DNA of 64,000 nt, taken from assembly GCA_022835595.1 (NCBI GenBank), contig BQUP01000002.1:868001-932000 (forward strand). Direction: 5' to 3'. Position numbers and translations under genes: made by a program. Numbering within the stretch: the stretch's first letter is position 1; every line of letters starts with the position of its first letter. Positions 21,126 through 33,716 of this stretch are shown piece by piece. This DNA comes from Cystobasidium ongulense (lineage: Eukaryota > Basidiomycota > Cystobasidiomycetes > Cystobasidiales > Cystobasidiaceae). The notes under the pieces were generated by a model. That model did no database searches and was not told the DNA's origin. It saw nothing but the letters and a program-made list of their open reading frames with translations.

Positions 21126-23467
21126 ATGGGCTCAATATTCCAGAGGGATCCACGGGCGAATTTGATGCTTGGAGGCGGAGAGCGCATCCAAGGTCAAGAT
21201 GTGAGTTGGACTGCTCGAAAGCTGCATCAGTGTCCAGTCCAGTTATGCTGACGCCGCGCGTGTGGACGGTACGGCTTCAAATTCCAGGTCAGAGACGCGA
21301 ACGTAGTAGCTGCGCTGTCAATAGCGAATGTCGTCAAGAGCTCACTGGGACCTGTTGGTCTTGATAAGAGTGGGTCGTGTGCCTAGTTTGCAATATACGA
21401 TGCAAGCTGACCGACGTGATCTTGCACTGCAAAAAAGTGATGGTCGACGACATGGGAGTAAGTGGGCACCTTAGAACAGCTGGAAGTACAGCATTAGCTT
21501 ACTCCACCTTCTCATTACAGGAAGTGACCATCTCCAATGACGGAGCGACCATCCTCAAGCTCCTCAGCGTCGAGCATCCTGCAGGCCAAATCCTCGTCGA
21601 GCTGGCACAGCAGCAGGACAAGGAAGTCGGCGATGGAACCACAAGCGTCGTTATCGTAGCCTCTGAACTACTGAAGCGTGCGAATGAGCTCGTCAAGAAC
21701 AAAATACACCCTACCACTGTCATTAGCGGATACAGACTCGCTTGCAGAGAAGCAGTCAGATTTATGGAGGCTCAGCTGAGCGTAAAGGTCGATGCGCTAT
21801 CGAGGGACGCGCTCGTCAACATCGCAAAGACAAGCATGTCAAGCAAGATTATTGGAAGGTATGTTGACTTGCTATTATGCCTGTGGTTGGTGCTTCTGTC
21901 CTGCTGACAATGTCTTGAACTTCACGTACGCTCACCCTATTTCAGCGACGACGACTTCTTCTCAAATATGGCTGTCGATGCTATGTTAGCTGTCCGAAAT
22001 GTAAACGCTCGAGGAGAAGTAAAGTATCCCGTGAAGGCAGTCAACGTTCTCAAGGCACATGGAAAGTCGGCGACAGAATCCGTCTTCGTCAAAGGTTATG
22101 CGATCAACGTGACTGTTGCTTCGCAAGGTGCGTCGCGCTTGTCTCTATCCCTCCTTATTTGCGTATTGTAACTATAAACTGACCCCTTCCCCTCATACGC
22201 GCAGCCATGAAGAAGCGCATTACAAATGCAAAGATTGCTTGCCTCGACATGAACTTGCAAAAGACACGGATGAACTTGGGTGTGCACGTCACGATTGACG
22301 ACCCCGAACAGTTAGAAGCCATCAGAAAGAGGTGAGTACATGCGTCATGATACGACTCGGCTTTCGCGCATCTCTGAATTTCCCCCTTTCATCTTGCCTG
22401 TACCTCTTGCAGAGAGTCCGAAATCACTCTCGAGAGAGTCCGAAAACTTCTACAAGCAGGCGCCAACGTCATTCTTACCACCAAAGGTATCGATGATCTA
22501 TGCTTGAAGGAGTTTGTAGAGGCAGGAGCAATGGCAGTAAGAAGATGCCGAAAGGAGGATCTAAGAAGAATTGCAAAAGCAACAGGAGCAACTTTACTTT
22601 CTACACTTGCTAATCTAGATGGCGATGAAAGTTTCGAAGCTTCTTCCCTTGGAACAGCGGAGGAAGTCGTTCAATCTAGAGTTGGTGATGATGAACTCAT
22701 TCTCGTCAAGGGTACCAAAGTCGTTTCTTCAAGCTCTATCATTCTACGAGGTGCAAACGGTAAGTTTACTTGATAGCAAGATTGCTTCACCCAGATATCG
22801 GTGCTCTCTGCTGAACGTCATCTTTCTTGAACGCAGACTACATGCTCGACGAGATGGAGCGAGCGCTACACGACTCCCTGAGCGTCATCAAGCGAACACT
22901 CGAATCAGGACGCGTTGTGCCAGGAGGAGGAGCAGTCGAAACCGCGCTATCGATCTACCTCGAGAACTACGCTACCACACTCGGCTCGAGAGAACAGCTG
23001 GCCATCGCAGAATTCGCTCAGGCGCTTCTTGTTATTCCCAAGACACTAGCCGTGAACGCAGCAAAGGACTCTACAGACCTAGTAGCCAAGCTACGAGCAT
23101 ACCACAACGCTTCACAGAGCGTAGCTGCGGATGATCCGAAGAGAGCACTCCGTTTCTACGGTCTCGATCTGTTGAACGGCACTTTGAGAGACAATATGAA
23201 GGCGGGTGTGTTGGAGCCAACTGTTTCTAAGATCAGAAGTTTGAAGAGTGCTTTAGAAGCCTGCACCAGTTTATTGAGAATTGACGATCAAATTACGGTA
23301 CCACGGGATCAGAAGGGTGAGTCACTTTTGCTGTTCCAAGGATCAATACATTGGGTAGTGTGCTGACGCATACGTTGCTTTCTTTTTCTTTTCCTCCTTG
23401 TCCTACCTTCCCTTCCCTTCCCTCTTCTTCCATCCCTGCAGAGGATCCACACGGTCATGAGCACTAG
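21126..23467 (+). CDS. TCP1: T-complex protein 1 subunit alpha (CCT1)
   Basis: Subunit of the cytosolic CCT/TRiC chaperonin that folds actin and tubulin with ATP. The first exon is 21126-21200 (MGSIFQRDPRANLMLGGERI). The next exon begins at 21288 with VRDANVVAALSIANVVKSSL and GPVGLDK. Alpha-subunit signatures are GDGTTSVVIVASELLKRANE, NIAKTSMSSKIIG, KACPIT-free apical region KKRITNAKIACLDMNLQKTR, VILTTKGIDDLCLKEFVEAG, GGGAVETALSIYLENYATTL and AVNAAKDSTDLVAKLRAYHN. The ATP-hydrolysis aspartate sits in GDGTTS. The last exon encodes EDPHGHEH and stops at 23465. At least eight exons join in frame, about 555 residues, the usual length. The gene is intron-rich relative to most yeasts. Confidence 0.95.
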
Positions 23468-23916
23468 ATAAGCGATGTCATGAGAAGTGAAGAACGCGTG
23501 AATCAGTGACAAAATTGGCAATGCATGTATTGGAGTCCATTCGAACGCTGACGTGACGCACAAAAAGAGGTTGTCGTGAAGCTTGCAATGCCATTTCTTG
23601 AGGATCCGTCGTGAGTGTAAGGCTGGACGCTCAGGGAACGCAGCTCTAAATGTGCAAGGTATGCGACATGAGCTGCAGAGTGGTAGGTGTTAACGAGAAG
23701 ACATCGCTCGAAGACCTTTGGCGGTCCATCATTCCCAGACGGTGTGCAAGCTGGGCGCTTGGACCGCCGCCACTTGGAAGGACGAAGTTGAACGAAGTTC
23801 CGTCGGTCTCTCGCAAACATCGACTTTTTGCTCCATCCAATCCAGTCACATTCATCGTATAGCAGAGTTCTCTCTCTAGATCGCACACACACGCGCCATC
23901 CATCCATCCACCCGCC
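23468..23916. other. Upstream region of the H3-variant gene
   Basis: Follows CCT1 and precedes the H3-variant gene on the same strand. A CATCCATCCATCC run lies just before the ATG. No other gene is seen. Confidence 0.55.
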
Positions 23917-25077
<1,161 letters not shown>

Positions 25078-25644
25078 GCATGACCATGTTGCTGCTTGGG
25101 CGCAGTCCTTGTCGATTTTCGTTACCGAAACTGGTAAACATTAGGTATAATTGTCTTTCCAGATGAGGCTGACTCCTGTTACATATGCCTTACAGCTTGT
25201 GTAACGTCTGCACTTCGGGGGAAATGGCCACCTTCGTAGAACCCGCTGATCGGATTCAGAGATAGCGGTCCATGGAAACGCCTGTATCGGGCAGACATTA
25301 TTCTTCATGGTTACCAGTAACACATTCTTCGATGCTTTCGCTGTTTTCATTTCTTGCATTGTTTTCGAGTAGTGCGTTGGAGAAGAGCATAGTCTATGAC
25401 TTCATGTTCGTGGCTACCCCGCGCATGGTATTTCCAATCCAGCCGATCAAGAAAGTCGCGCACGCAAGCAAGCAAGCGTTCTTTCTAGTCCTCTTCCTCC
25501 TTCTGTTCCACACGGCCTAACAATCCAATCTACTCACTGTCTCTTCTCCTCCTTTCATTTGTGCCTTATAGAGAAGGGTTGTCAAAGCGGTTATTGCTCT
25601 GTCGACAAGTGGCAGATACTTCAAACATCTGCTGCAACAAAACA
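25078..25644. other. Intergenic, no gene seen
   Basis: Between the H3 variant and the GFA-domain gene, both on the plus strand. The frame at 25272-25520 (+) is hydrophobic by composition and has no recognisable family. Confidence 0.55.
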
Positions 25645-26246
25645 ATGGTACATGGAAAGTGCCTCTGTGGTAAGCTTCAACATAAGACAACCGGAAAGCT
25701 TTGTTGAAAATGTCTACCAGGTGCCATTGAATATACTATCGACGTCCCAGAGTCCGAGCTCCTTAATGCTGGTATCGGTTGCCATTGTAACGACTGCAAG
25801 ACCACCAGCTCGTAGGCTTCTTTCGGATACAATTGACAAGCTTCTGACTCTGATGCTTGATTCTCATCAGATCTGCAAGTCACAACTTGAAGGTTGAAAC
25901 CGACAAAATAAGCACAACCAAGGGAAAGCCTAAGGAGGTCACCATTATTGGGAACAGTGGCAAACCAGTTCACAGATTCTTCTGCGGCGATTGTGGCACA
26001 CCTGTCTGGACAAACGCTGAATCAGTAGATGGTGTTTCGTTCGCTAAAGTTGGTCCGTTAGGGGATTTCGGAAATCGCGTCAAAATGACTATGGAAGTCT
26101 GGTGCGAGAATGCTAATCCCGATACTCTGAGGTATGCAAACACTCTTCATAGCAGAGCTTACTTGATGAATACTAAGGACTAGTTTTGCAGACCACATGT
26201 CAAGCATCTTGATAAGTCATTCAAGCCCATCGATGTCAAGGTTTAG
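25645..26246 (+). CDS. GFA-domain (CENP-V/Gfa-fold) zinc-binding protein
   Basis: Small zinc protein of the family that includes bacterial glutathione-dependent formaldehyde-activating enzyme and CENP-V. Fungal members are mostly uncharacterised. The start MVHGKCLCGAIEYTIDVPES supplies the first CxCG. GIGCHCNDCKTTSS supplies the CHCxxC cluster, and RFFCGDCGTPVWTNAESV the CxxCG cluster, so all the zinc cysteines are present. The rest, VSFAKVGPLGDFGNRVKM and EVWCENANPDTLRPHVKHLD, matches the C-terminal strand region. Four exons, about 135 residues. The end is the TAG at 26244. The formaldehyde reaction should not be assumed for this protein. Confidence 0.85.
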
Positions 26247-26649
26247 TTCGCTTAGTGTGACACTAGCGACATACAGTGGCTCCATACTAGATCTCCTCGT
26301 TCGTTTGAGCTCAGTAAGGTCTAGGAAAGAGATTATCATTGTTCGATTTACGGAATAAGATACACACACAGTCTCGCTGCTTTGCTATGCCTGCACAACA
26401 AAGGTTCACTGCTGTAGTCAGAAAGCTAAGTCGCTAAAAGCGAAGAAGGAACCAGGATGCCACCCAGTGGCTTGCTACGGAGGCCTCATAACAATAAAGG
26501 CGCGTCACAGACAGCGCTCTATACCGAAGAACCCATCATGCAGCTCCTCGAGTAGAAGAGAGAATAATTGTATGTCTATATGCGAAAGATAGGATGACCA
26601 AACAGTGGAAGTGTCACAACAAGAATCGGCGGTTTCCAGTCTGGCGAAT
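26247..26649. other. Convergent 3' intergenic region
   Basis: Between the GFA-domain gene (plus) and the CPL1-like gene (minus). No gene or structured element is seen. Confidence 0.55.
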
Positions 26650-27305
26650 CTAGTGCCTTCTGTGGAAGCGGCGAGTGTTGTTTTGAGGAACACACGCAGT
26701 CTTGTCGAGGTTTGGCCTGTACCCTTCAACGCAAGAGTCTGTATGAAGAACATGGGATTAGGCGATGATCGCGGCGAAAAGCATCATGGTCGTCGGGACT
26801 TACGGATCTCGCACTTGCTAGCAGCACAAGAGACGTTCTCGATGAAGGGAATCTTCTCGCAGTCCATACCACCTTCTTCTAAGCATGCGCCACAGGCGTT
26901 TAGCTCTTGGGTGGTGTCAACTGTAAATAATGATATATGCAAGCGTAAGACAATGTTCAAGCGCGTACTTTGTATCGCGGAAAAAGGCAAAAGGTACTTA
27001 CGGCACTCAAATGAACCGGAAGGAAGGCTGCACGCCTGGAAGGTGCCAGGGCAAAGGCTGATTTGGAATTGAGCGGCGCGTCTTCGGACTGTTCTTGCCT
27101 TGACACGGGCAGCTTGCGAAGCCTCAGCGAAGACAGGGGTGCTAGCGTCGGGTTGAGCGAGACCATCGGCCATCTGTCCCAAGTTGACAGTCAGACCACC
27201 GAGGTCGAAAGTCTGCCTCTTTTCAGTAGGTGTGGCGAGAATGGTAGGAAGAGCAGCGGCCAAAATGACGGCGAGAGCGGCGAAACGTGTAGATGAGCCG
27301 AACAT
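26650..27305 (-). CDS. CPL1-like secreted cysteine-rich protein
   Basis: Predicted secreted protein of about 175 residues. A signal peptide is clear (MFGSSTRFAALAVILAAALP, cleavage near the TILATP segment), followed by a KR processing-like site (EKRQTFDLGG). The C-terminal cysteine pattern starts at LCPGTFQACSLPSGSFEC, continues LDTTQELNACGACLEEGGMD and NVSCAASKCEIHSC, and ends VEGYRPNLDKTACVPQ, as in the CPL1-like domain of basidiomycetes. Three exons join in frame. The last moves the end to the TAG at 26650. In Cryptococcus the founding CPL1 protein is a secreted capsule- and host-interaction factor. Whether this homologue has any such role cannot be told, since many saprobic basidiomycetes carry families of these. 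Confidence 0.8.
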
Positions 27306-28757
27306 GATTGATAGATGTGTTGGGTTTGATTAAAAGGTAGGAGTATAGGATTGTCTTGTTTGACGAGTGGGATTCTAGAGAGAGTGGTAGTCGAAACGAT
27401 ATCTTCTGAGAAAGAATGTGAGAGACGTAGACGAGTCTGGTATATCGTACTGAGACGAAGTGTGGGAGAAAAACTGTAGGGTGAAGATGAGTAGTGCGAA
27501 GAGAAGCAAGAGCAGAAGCTTTCCGCCTGCTGAGAACGTGTCCTGTCCGCCATGTTCGAACTTCGGGACGCGCTTATGAAGAGCAAATCTATGCCAGCGA
27601 AGGCATTCTGCTGAGATTAAGATATCCGAACCAACGTGTCCTGACTCGCGGTAAGATCCGGGGTAAACAGTCGTTGATAAGCGTGTCAGCTCTGTTCATC
27701 GGCGTCAGCTACAGTCTAAGCTGTGTCATTGGCTCTTGACGGCGTCAAGGTCGTTTGTCGAGGAATGTCAGAGGCAACAGCTGCATTCCAATCGGGCATG
27801 CCGCTCCTGTTCGGGGGTGGCGAAAAGGTCCTTCGCGTAAACGAGGCCACACTTGACGGAATCGAGGCAGAGTACGGCCGCCAGTCCGACATCCATGGCC
27901 TTCATCAAGCGCACGATGTCTGCGGTGCACGAGTAGTACGCCTCTGCCCGCTGCCGTTCTTTCATTTTGTATGTCGACAATTATCGAAATGTATAACAGC
28001 AGCAGTCGTGGAACGCCTTTAGAAGGCTTCTCTAGCCAAACAGACACCTTATGTGAGTCCAGGGCTTCATTTTCAGACGTCTGGCGTTGGTGCCGCAAGC
28101 TTCTAGTACCATCATCACGTATGGCGGTGGTCAGCATCCAAACCACAGAGCGATCGAGCAATATCGAAAACGCGTCGCGTCACCGAAAGTACTTCGTCCA
28201 GCAGACGCAGACCCTGCAAGCTGTAATGGTCACCGCATTCCGTGTCATGGGTGTCTCGAATAAAGCCATCGGCTGTGTGTACTGCAAGGGCTTAATATAG
28301 ATAGCCCAAGAAAGTCAGATAACCAGTCTAGCATTTCATGCGTCTGGAGTAATAAGTAACCTAGTAAAGCTATCTTATTTTGTATATTATTTGACTGCCT
28401 TCAGGATATTGATACCGAACAGCACGGAGAATGCTTGGTGAAGAAATGCTCAAGGTAGCTCGCAATGCACGCAATTCTCACGGTCCGCTCGTGGTCGCCT
28501 TGTGGTTGCAGTACCAGCGGCTGTCACGTGTTGACATTCGAGTGATCCGCAATGATGATCTAGATGGATGCGCGAGCGTTCAGGCGTAAATTTTAATGAC
28601 ACGACATAACCAGAACCCATACTGATTGGATGAAGAGCCGTGAATACTCCAGGAGGAACGAGAATGCGGAATTGATACGACAGGAACTGATTTTCTGCCT
28701 TGCGCTATGAGTGGTACGTATGTTTTCGTTATTGCTTTGACGATTTTGCGATAGGGT
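27306..28757. other. Region without a convincing gene
   Basis: About 1.45 kb between two minus-strand genes. Overlapping frames on both strands around 27720-28160 are GC-richer than the surroundings, and a 65-residue minus-strand frame (27768-27965) starts MKERQRAEAYYSCTADIV. It has no family I recognise and no obvious partner exon, so I leave it uncalled. The rest is AT-rich, including the 5' flank of the CPL1-like gene. Confidence 0.45.
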
Positions 28758-29768
28758 TCACTCGTCACCAAGACGATATGCGACTAGCGAATCGACTTTA
28801 TGCACACTGGTACTGAAGCTTCGCAATTTCACTTGCTCTGCGTTACCTGATATAAGGTGAGCATTTGAGTCTTGCCACTGCGTCGGCACTTCGGTGTCGG
28901 TTCCGGTATAAACCAGGATATTGAAGGAGCCTGAAACAGGAAGGGTAGACCATGGTCAGTCCAAGAGCTCACTACGCGAGACCGGGCTGAAATACTCACA
29001 CTTTTCTTCTATCATAGGCAGAAAGGTTACGCTTGCTGTGATTTGCCGCACTATAGCTTGTATTTCTTGATGTATCTCCTTCTCCGTTTTGTCCTTTTTC
29101 TTCGAAGGCCTTGTAGGAGAGAGAACGTTCAATAAGCTTTCAACGCATATGAGGAACGTCTGTCAACTCACTCTGGAGCTGTGTTCTCCTTTGCTTCCTC
29201 TTCATTTCCAGTGCTTGTAGCTGAGGCGCCTTCCAAAGCAATATCAAACTGCCATCTTTCGACAACTTCTCTACTTTCTTTCGAGATGATGGCCAGTACT
29301 AGTCTTGACACCTTGCCTGCGAGTAGCCATGCTGTGAGGATGGTAGTCACGTGTCAGATACATTGGGTTGTGTTCCACGACACGACGGCAGATCTGCTGG
29401 TTGTATGGCTGGAGCATTTGTGCCCAAACATACCATTCAGCTGGCTCATTATCTTTTTGAGGTAGTTCTGCAGGCTATCGTCTGTTGTGACGAGCATATT
29501 CAAGCCGTATTTCTTGACCATCTTGAAGTCTTCCGCTGGATAGATGTTTCGTTGGAACAGGATGCTGCAAGGCATGTCACGCATTAGATAGAGGCACTAC
29601 GGGCTCATCGAAATGAAAAGCTATGCGCTCTTACGTATTGACGCTGAACTCGAAGAACTCTGTTACGATCTTAGTGGATCCCTTGATGTTGATGGCAGAC
29701 GCAGAGGCTGAAGAGCTCTGCGACGTGGTCGCCTGGCGAGCCTTTACCCGGGATCTGCTGGCCTGCAT
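28758..29768 (-). CDS. MAD2: Mitotic spindle checkpoint protein MAD2
   Basis: HORMA-domain protein that binds Mad1 and Cdc20 to hold anaphase until chromosomes are attached. The start is the ATG at 29768 (MQASRSRVKARQATTSQSSS), a basic Ser-rich leader of about 22 residues before the HORMA start INIKGSTKIVTEFFEFSVNT. Recognised blocks are ILFQRNIYPAEDFKMVKKYG, LNMLVTTDDSLQNYLKKIMS, WLLAGKVSRLVLAIISKESR, EVVERWQFDIAL, the safety-belt part CSFNILVYTGTDTEVPTQWQ, and the C-terminal LRSFSTSVHKVDSLVAYRLG. An acidic insertion (TSTGNEEEAKENTAPE) follows the ERWQFD motif. About six exons. The leader is longer than in yeast or human Mad2. A start further in is possible but no good ATG is seen there. Confidence 0.95.
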
Positions 29769-30190
29769 GGCTGAGTCTCAGCAGCGGAACGGACTGCCTC
29801 AATCTCAAGACTGCGACGTGTCGTGCAAAGTCAAAGGCTTTCAAGACTGCAACACCACACGCTGTAAACAATCCTCGATCACGTCGACATTTCGATACAT
29901 GGATGCATGGCAGCAATACAACAACAGCAGCAGCAGCAGCCTGCCCATGGCGTGCTGCAGCTACTGCTGATGTGTAGGACGGGCTAGCTGGCCCCCGTTG
30001 CATCACGCGTGATTACGTCAAGTCGCCTGCATCATTCTGGGACGGTCGGCGGAGGACAATAGAAGCAACTCTCCGACCCGACAGCATTGCTTTTCTTTCC
30101 TTCCATCCCACTGGACCATGCTGCTGCTTTGAGTCAACCATCACAATGGAGCCTCACCTCTAATCGCAGCCGCAGTCAATCACACTAGCC
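29769..30190. other. Divergent promoter region between MAD2 and the 30191 gene
   Basis: A 422-base head-to-head intergenic region. It contains the CAG run described separately and a pyrimidine-rich stretch (TTTTCTTTCCTTCC) near 30090. No gene is seen. Confidence 0.6.
29922..29940. repeat. CAA/CAG microsatellite
   Basis: Short triplet run CAACAGCAGCAGCAGCAGC in the MAD2 upstream region. It is too short to be remarkable, but likely to be polymorphic between strains. Confidence 0.8.
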
Positions 30191-31073
30191 ATGCCTTCCT
30201 GCATCGAGGTCGCCCTGCTGCGGCTCCGGAAGCCTTGCACTACAGCCGAGCTGGAGCAGAACCCACTTCACATCCAGGCACTCGATATCGTGACATCCCA
30301 GCCTCGTAACCTTGGCTGCACATGGGCAGTCTTGTCCGAGGATCCTACACTCCTCGTATGGCTCGTTGGTAGGTTGCTCTCTCGTCACTTCGGCTTATCC
30401 TTCCGCCGTACCATACTGTCGGTGATAAGCAGTAGAGGCGCTCACCTTTCAGAGGAAGGCATGACCACTCTGCAACTATTGTTCCTTGAATCACATTCCA
30501 TATTCAGCGCGGTTATCCCGTTTGTAAAGCTCTCGCTGATTCCTGTATCCCTTCGACTTGGCAGACTGGGTGGACATGAAAGATCACACCGAGGGCTTCA
30601 TGCAGGCCCCAATCTATCAGGATTTCCTGAAACTGGACCTCTTCACCACTCTGTTAGATAGCAATCCCCTGGTCTATATGTCGCATTTTACCTTTCCAAA
30701 ATCGCCTTCCCAACTCGCTTCGGCACGCCATCCAACCCTTCAAATCTTACAGACAAGTTTGACCTCGGCATCTGCAGCAGAAGATGCTTTTTCTGCATTC
30801 AAGCCGATAACAGATATTTGGAAGAGCCAGGATAGGCAATTCGTATTAGCCCAGGCCTTGGATGAAGGAATGAAAGACAGGACAATATACGTCGTCGCTT
30901 GGAAAGATATAACCGAGGCTAAATCAGCAAAGCAGGATCCATCTTACCTAGAGAAGTTCATGCGCTACAAGAAGTACTGGAAAGACATACAGCTATTCGG
31001 ACATATTACGCCAGCTTATGCTCCGCCTCAGCTTTCAAAGCAGTCGAAAGATGCATTGATCAGCCAGAATTAA
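30191..31073 (+). CDS. Conserved protein, possible dimeric alpha/beta-barrel (ABM-like) fold
   Basis: I do not recognise a named function. Two exons (30191-30368 and 30565-31073) give about 228 residues, starting MPSCIEVALLRLRKPCTTAE. The second exon begins at DWVDMKDHTEGFMQAPIYQD. Two similar halves are suggested: a strand-like opening (IEVALLRL) with LGCTWAVLSEDPTLLVWLV, and later RTIYVVAWKDITEAK. Such sequences occur in fungal proteins of the antibiotic-biosynthesis-monooxygenase-like, dimeric ferredoxin-fold type. The ending LFGHITPAYAPPQLSKQSKD is hydrophilic. No signal peptide or membrane segment. The fold call is inference from pattern only. Confidence 0.72.
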
Positions 31074-31280
31074 TGAGAGCCTGGGAAATGTGCCATTTGA
31101 AAGCAGTAATGATCAACATCGTAATTATATGTAAATACACAGTAACAAACTACAATGTAACGCATCTTTGAAGGCTTCATCAAAGTGAGCGTTTGGATAC
31201 AGCCTGACCCCCAGCAACAAAAAAAAGGACTATGCTACATCTAAATCTTGCGTCTTATTGTTTTACTTGCTTTATAATGT

Positions 31281-33373
31281 CTAACGTCTCTCCGGTTGGT
31301 ACTTGAAGGCGCTTCCCCCTCGGTTGGTATTACATTGTGACGGTCTGCTGGCTGCAGGGGTAACTGCCATGGGTCGAATGACGCGACTAGCGGAAGGCCC
31401 AGATGATCTACTTGCTTGTGCTGTGGCAGGTCTGGCCATTTGATGTTGAGTCCGCCCATACTGCTGGTTCGAGGTACTGCCTGCTTGTGCGGTGGCAGGT
31501 CTAGCTGTCCCTGATTGAAAAGGTCTCTGTGTGCTCCCAATTTGCGCTTGGTTGGATTGATAGTGAGATTGGAGTAAGGGCTGGCGCGTCTCTGTGCCTG
31601 CATGAGTGCTGTTATTACTCTGACGTGCCATTAGAGGGCGAAATGAACTCGATCGCGCATTGTTATAATCGTGTGCATTGGAGGTTGGAGCCTCATGAAG
31701 TACTGACGCCTGGACGAAGCCCTGCTGAGTCTCTCTGCCGATGTTACCCTCCTGCAAATTTTCATGTTGCTGGTAGCCAATTTGATATTGCTCATCCTGC
31801 CTTTCGTAGCGGAAGTTATTTCGAATTAAACTCGTGTTGGAAGGGTGAGCTGCTTCTCCGCGCATCGAATTCTGCTGGAAAGGCGCTTCCTCAATGGCGG
31901 GTAGGTCACCTCTACTACCTCTGCTGCTGCTTCTTCTTGGAGCGTATGCTTGTTCACGAGAACTTCGACCATTGCTCTGTCGTGATGCACTTCTTGCTGG
32001 AGAAGCTCCTGTTTGTCCTGCTTGAAAGCGGAATTGTCTGTGAAGATTGGCACATGTGTTCAGAATCATACAGCATAGATGCTCAAGGACGCTGCACACT
32101 TAAGGAAGTCGGATGTATCTGCATGTGTTTCGGTGCCTAGCGTATGATTGCCGTCTGCCAGGCGATCATCGTACCGGTGTGCAGAAGACATCGCGTGCGC
32201 CGGTAGATCTGACTCCCTCAATCTAGGCGGAAGGCTGTGTGGTTGTACGCTTTTAAGTTCAAAGAATGCTTAGCCCGATGTGTCTCGACAAGACATGCTA
32301 TATGAGCGTACCTCAGACCCGCCTCACATGCAGCACGCTTGGAGTTTGGCTGCACACCCGGAAGATGTGCTCGACCGACGGCCTCTGGCTCAGCTCGAGA
32401 AGGTTCGCGAAGTTGTAGTGGCTCCTGTACACGTGTATCATAATACGGATCGGGCTCCGCGGGGTAAGACTGCCGACTTTCAGTAGAACATGTACGTTGA
32501 AAGGGTGTGGAGTTTCCAGCATTGGGGCCATCATGAGATCTGAAATGCTCGAGAGGCAGTGCTGCTCTTTCATATGTCTGATTTGCATCTTGCAGCGGTG
32601 GGGATGTTTGAATTTGATACCCATTAGCTAGTTGTTGTTTAAGAGCGGCATTTTCTCGTTGTAGAGCTTCATAGTTTCTGAATCGTATATCTGCGTAAGC
32701 TTCTACAGTGAAGCAGGAACGTATGAGAAGACTCACTTCTTCATCGCTCGGAGCTCTGCAAGGTCCTTCTTAGTGACTTTGAGGGCGGCGCTTTGCTTGT
32801 TGGCTATGGTCTTGTAGAATGCAGCCTGATCGCGGAGGTTGCTGGTTTGGAACTAGCACGAGAACAATACCTGTTAGCGAGCAGGATATCGCTGAGTTAT
32901 TACAGCGTACTCGGATTGACTGGGTTAATTCTAGTAGCATTGTCTCGACCGACCGAAAGTATATGGCCAAAGATGGATTGTTCTGCGCGTTCACAATGGA
33001 GATCCAATCCTGTTGCGGCAGCTGGCACTTCGGACAAAGTTGAGAGCCATCATCGCCTTTCGAGACTATGAAAGCAGTGCGTTATAGTTGTAAGCAAGAG
33101 AAGCACCCCACTCTGCCGGCGGTAAGGAGGTGCGAGCAGAAGGGAGAGTGAGCGTGGATTAGATGGAAGTCACAGACCTTGTAAGCATTTCAGACAGGCT
33201 ACATGTCCACAGGCTGTTAATTGAAAGTCGGCTCGAATAATATGGCTGTTGGGATCCTGTTTATCCTGCAGCACAGCGCCTTCGCGGCACTTTGCACATT
33301 CGACGTACTTCCAGTTCTCTTCATCGATGGACGCGCTGCTTGTGGCATGGCTCTCGTTGGCTGCTGAGGCCAT
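31281..33373 (-). CDS. RING-finger protein with coiled coil, Zip3/HEI10-like
   Basis: Candidate SUMO- or ubiquitin-ligase of the Zip3/HEI10/CCNB1IP1 group, which marks meiotic crossover sites. The start is the ATG at 33373 (MASAANESHATSSASIDEEN). The RING is ECAKC...LTACGHVACLKC...LCPKC, with a 17-residue first loop and a short interval split by an intron. Then comes PSLAIYFRSVETMLLELTQS and FQTSNLRDQAAFYKTIANKQ, the segment that follows the RING in HEI10, and a coiled coil (KKDLAELRAMKK to ALQRENAALKQQLAN). The C-terminal half is Gln/Ser/Arg-rich and disordered, with a repeated ARPATAQA. Six introns join in frame and the end is at 31281. Family call is by layout, so a different RING protein remains possible. 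Confidence 0.72.
31413..31506. repeat. Imperfect direct repeat inside the RING protein tail
   Basis: Two near-identical segments of about 22 bases, 31413-31434 and 31483-31504, encode the repeated peptide ARPATAQA in the Gln/Ser-rich tail, spaced 70 bases apart. This is probably a local in-frame duplication. Confidence 0.7.
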
Positions 33374-33716
33374 GCCATATACGGAGTGCTCGTGGCACTC
33401 TTCTGTCTTTCGGTTGTGGTGAGCAGAATGAGCAACGTCGACACGACCAAGACTAGAGAGATCAACGACTTCGCCACCAGAAAACGCAATTCCCATTGCT
33501 CGCTTTGTAGGGCATGCCGGCAAGCTACAGGCATACCTAGGGCTTGTAAATCTCATAAACTGCACCGTGATGGCTTGCAGGACTGCTCCAGCCAGCACAA
33601 CACTGCTCTGCGCCCTCGATCACGCTCAGCTCATACGCTTGATGCCATCGCAACGCACCTTATAGAGCTACCAATGCAGCAGCACGTCGCTCGTGCTGCG
33701 TGTGTCAAGTTCAAGA
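33374..33716. other. Divergent promoter region of the RING and CHMP7 genes
   Basis: Head-to-head intergenic region of 343 bases. No gene is seen. The minus-strand frame continues upstream of the chosen RING start without a family match, so I treat it as 5' UTR. Confidence 0.5.

Noticed and set aside
27768-27965. Minus-strand 65-residue frame MKERQRAEAYYSC
   Set aside because: No recognised family, no partner exon, and an overlapping open frame on the opposite strand in the same GC-rich patch. Coding status undecided, so not called.
31529-32140. Plus-strand 203-residue frame opposite the RING protein
   Set aside because: Shadow of the Gln/Ser-rich tail. It crosses the minus-strand introns without any coding signal of its own.
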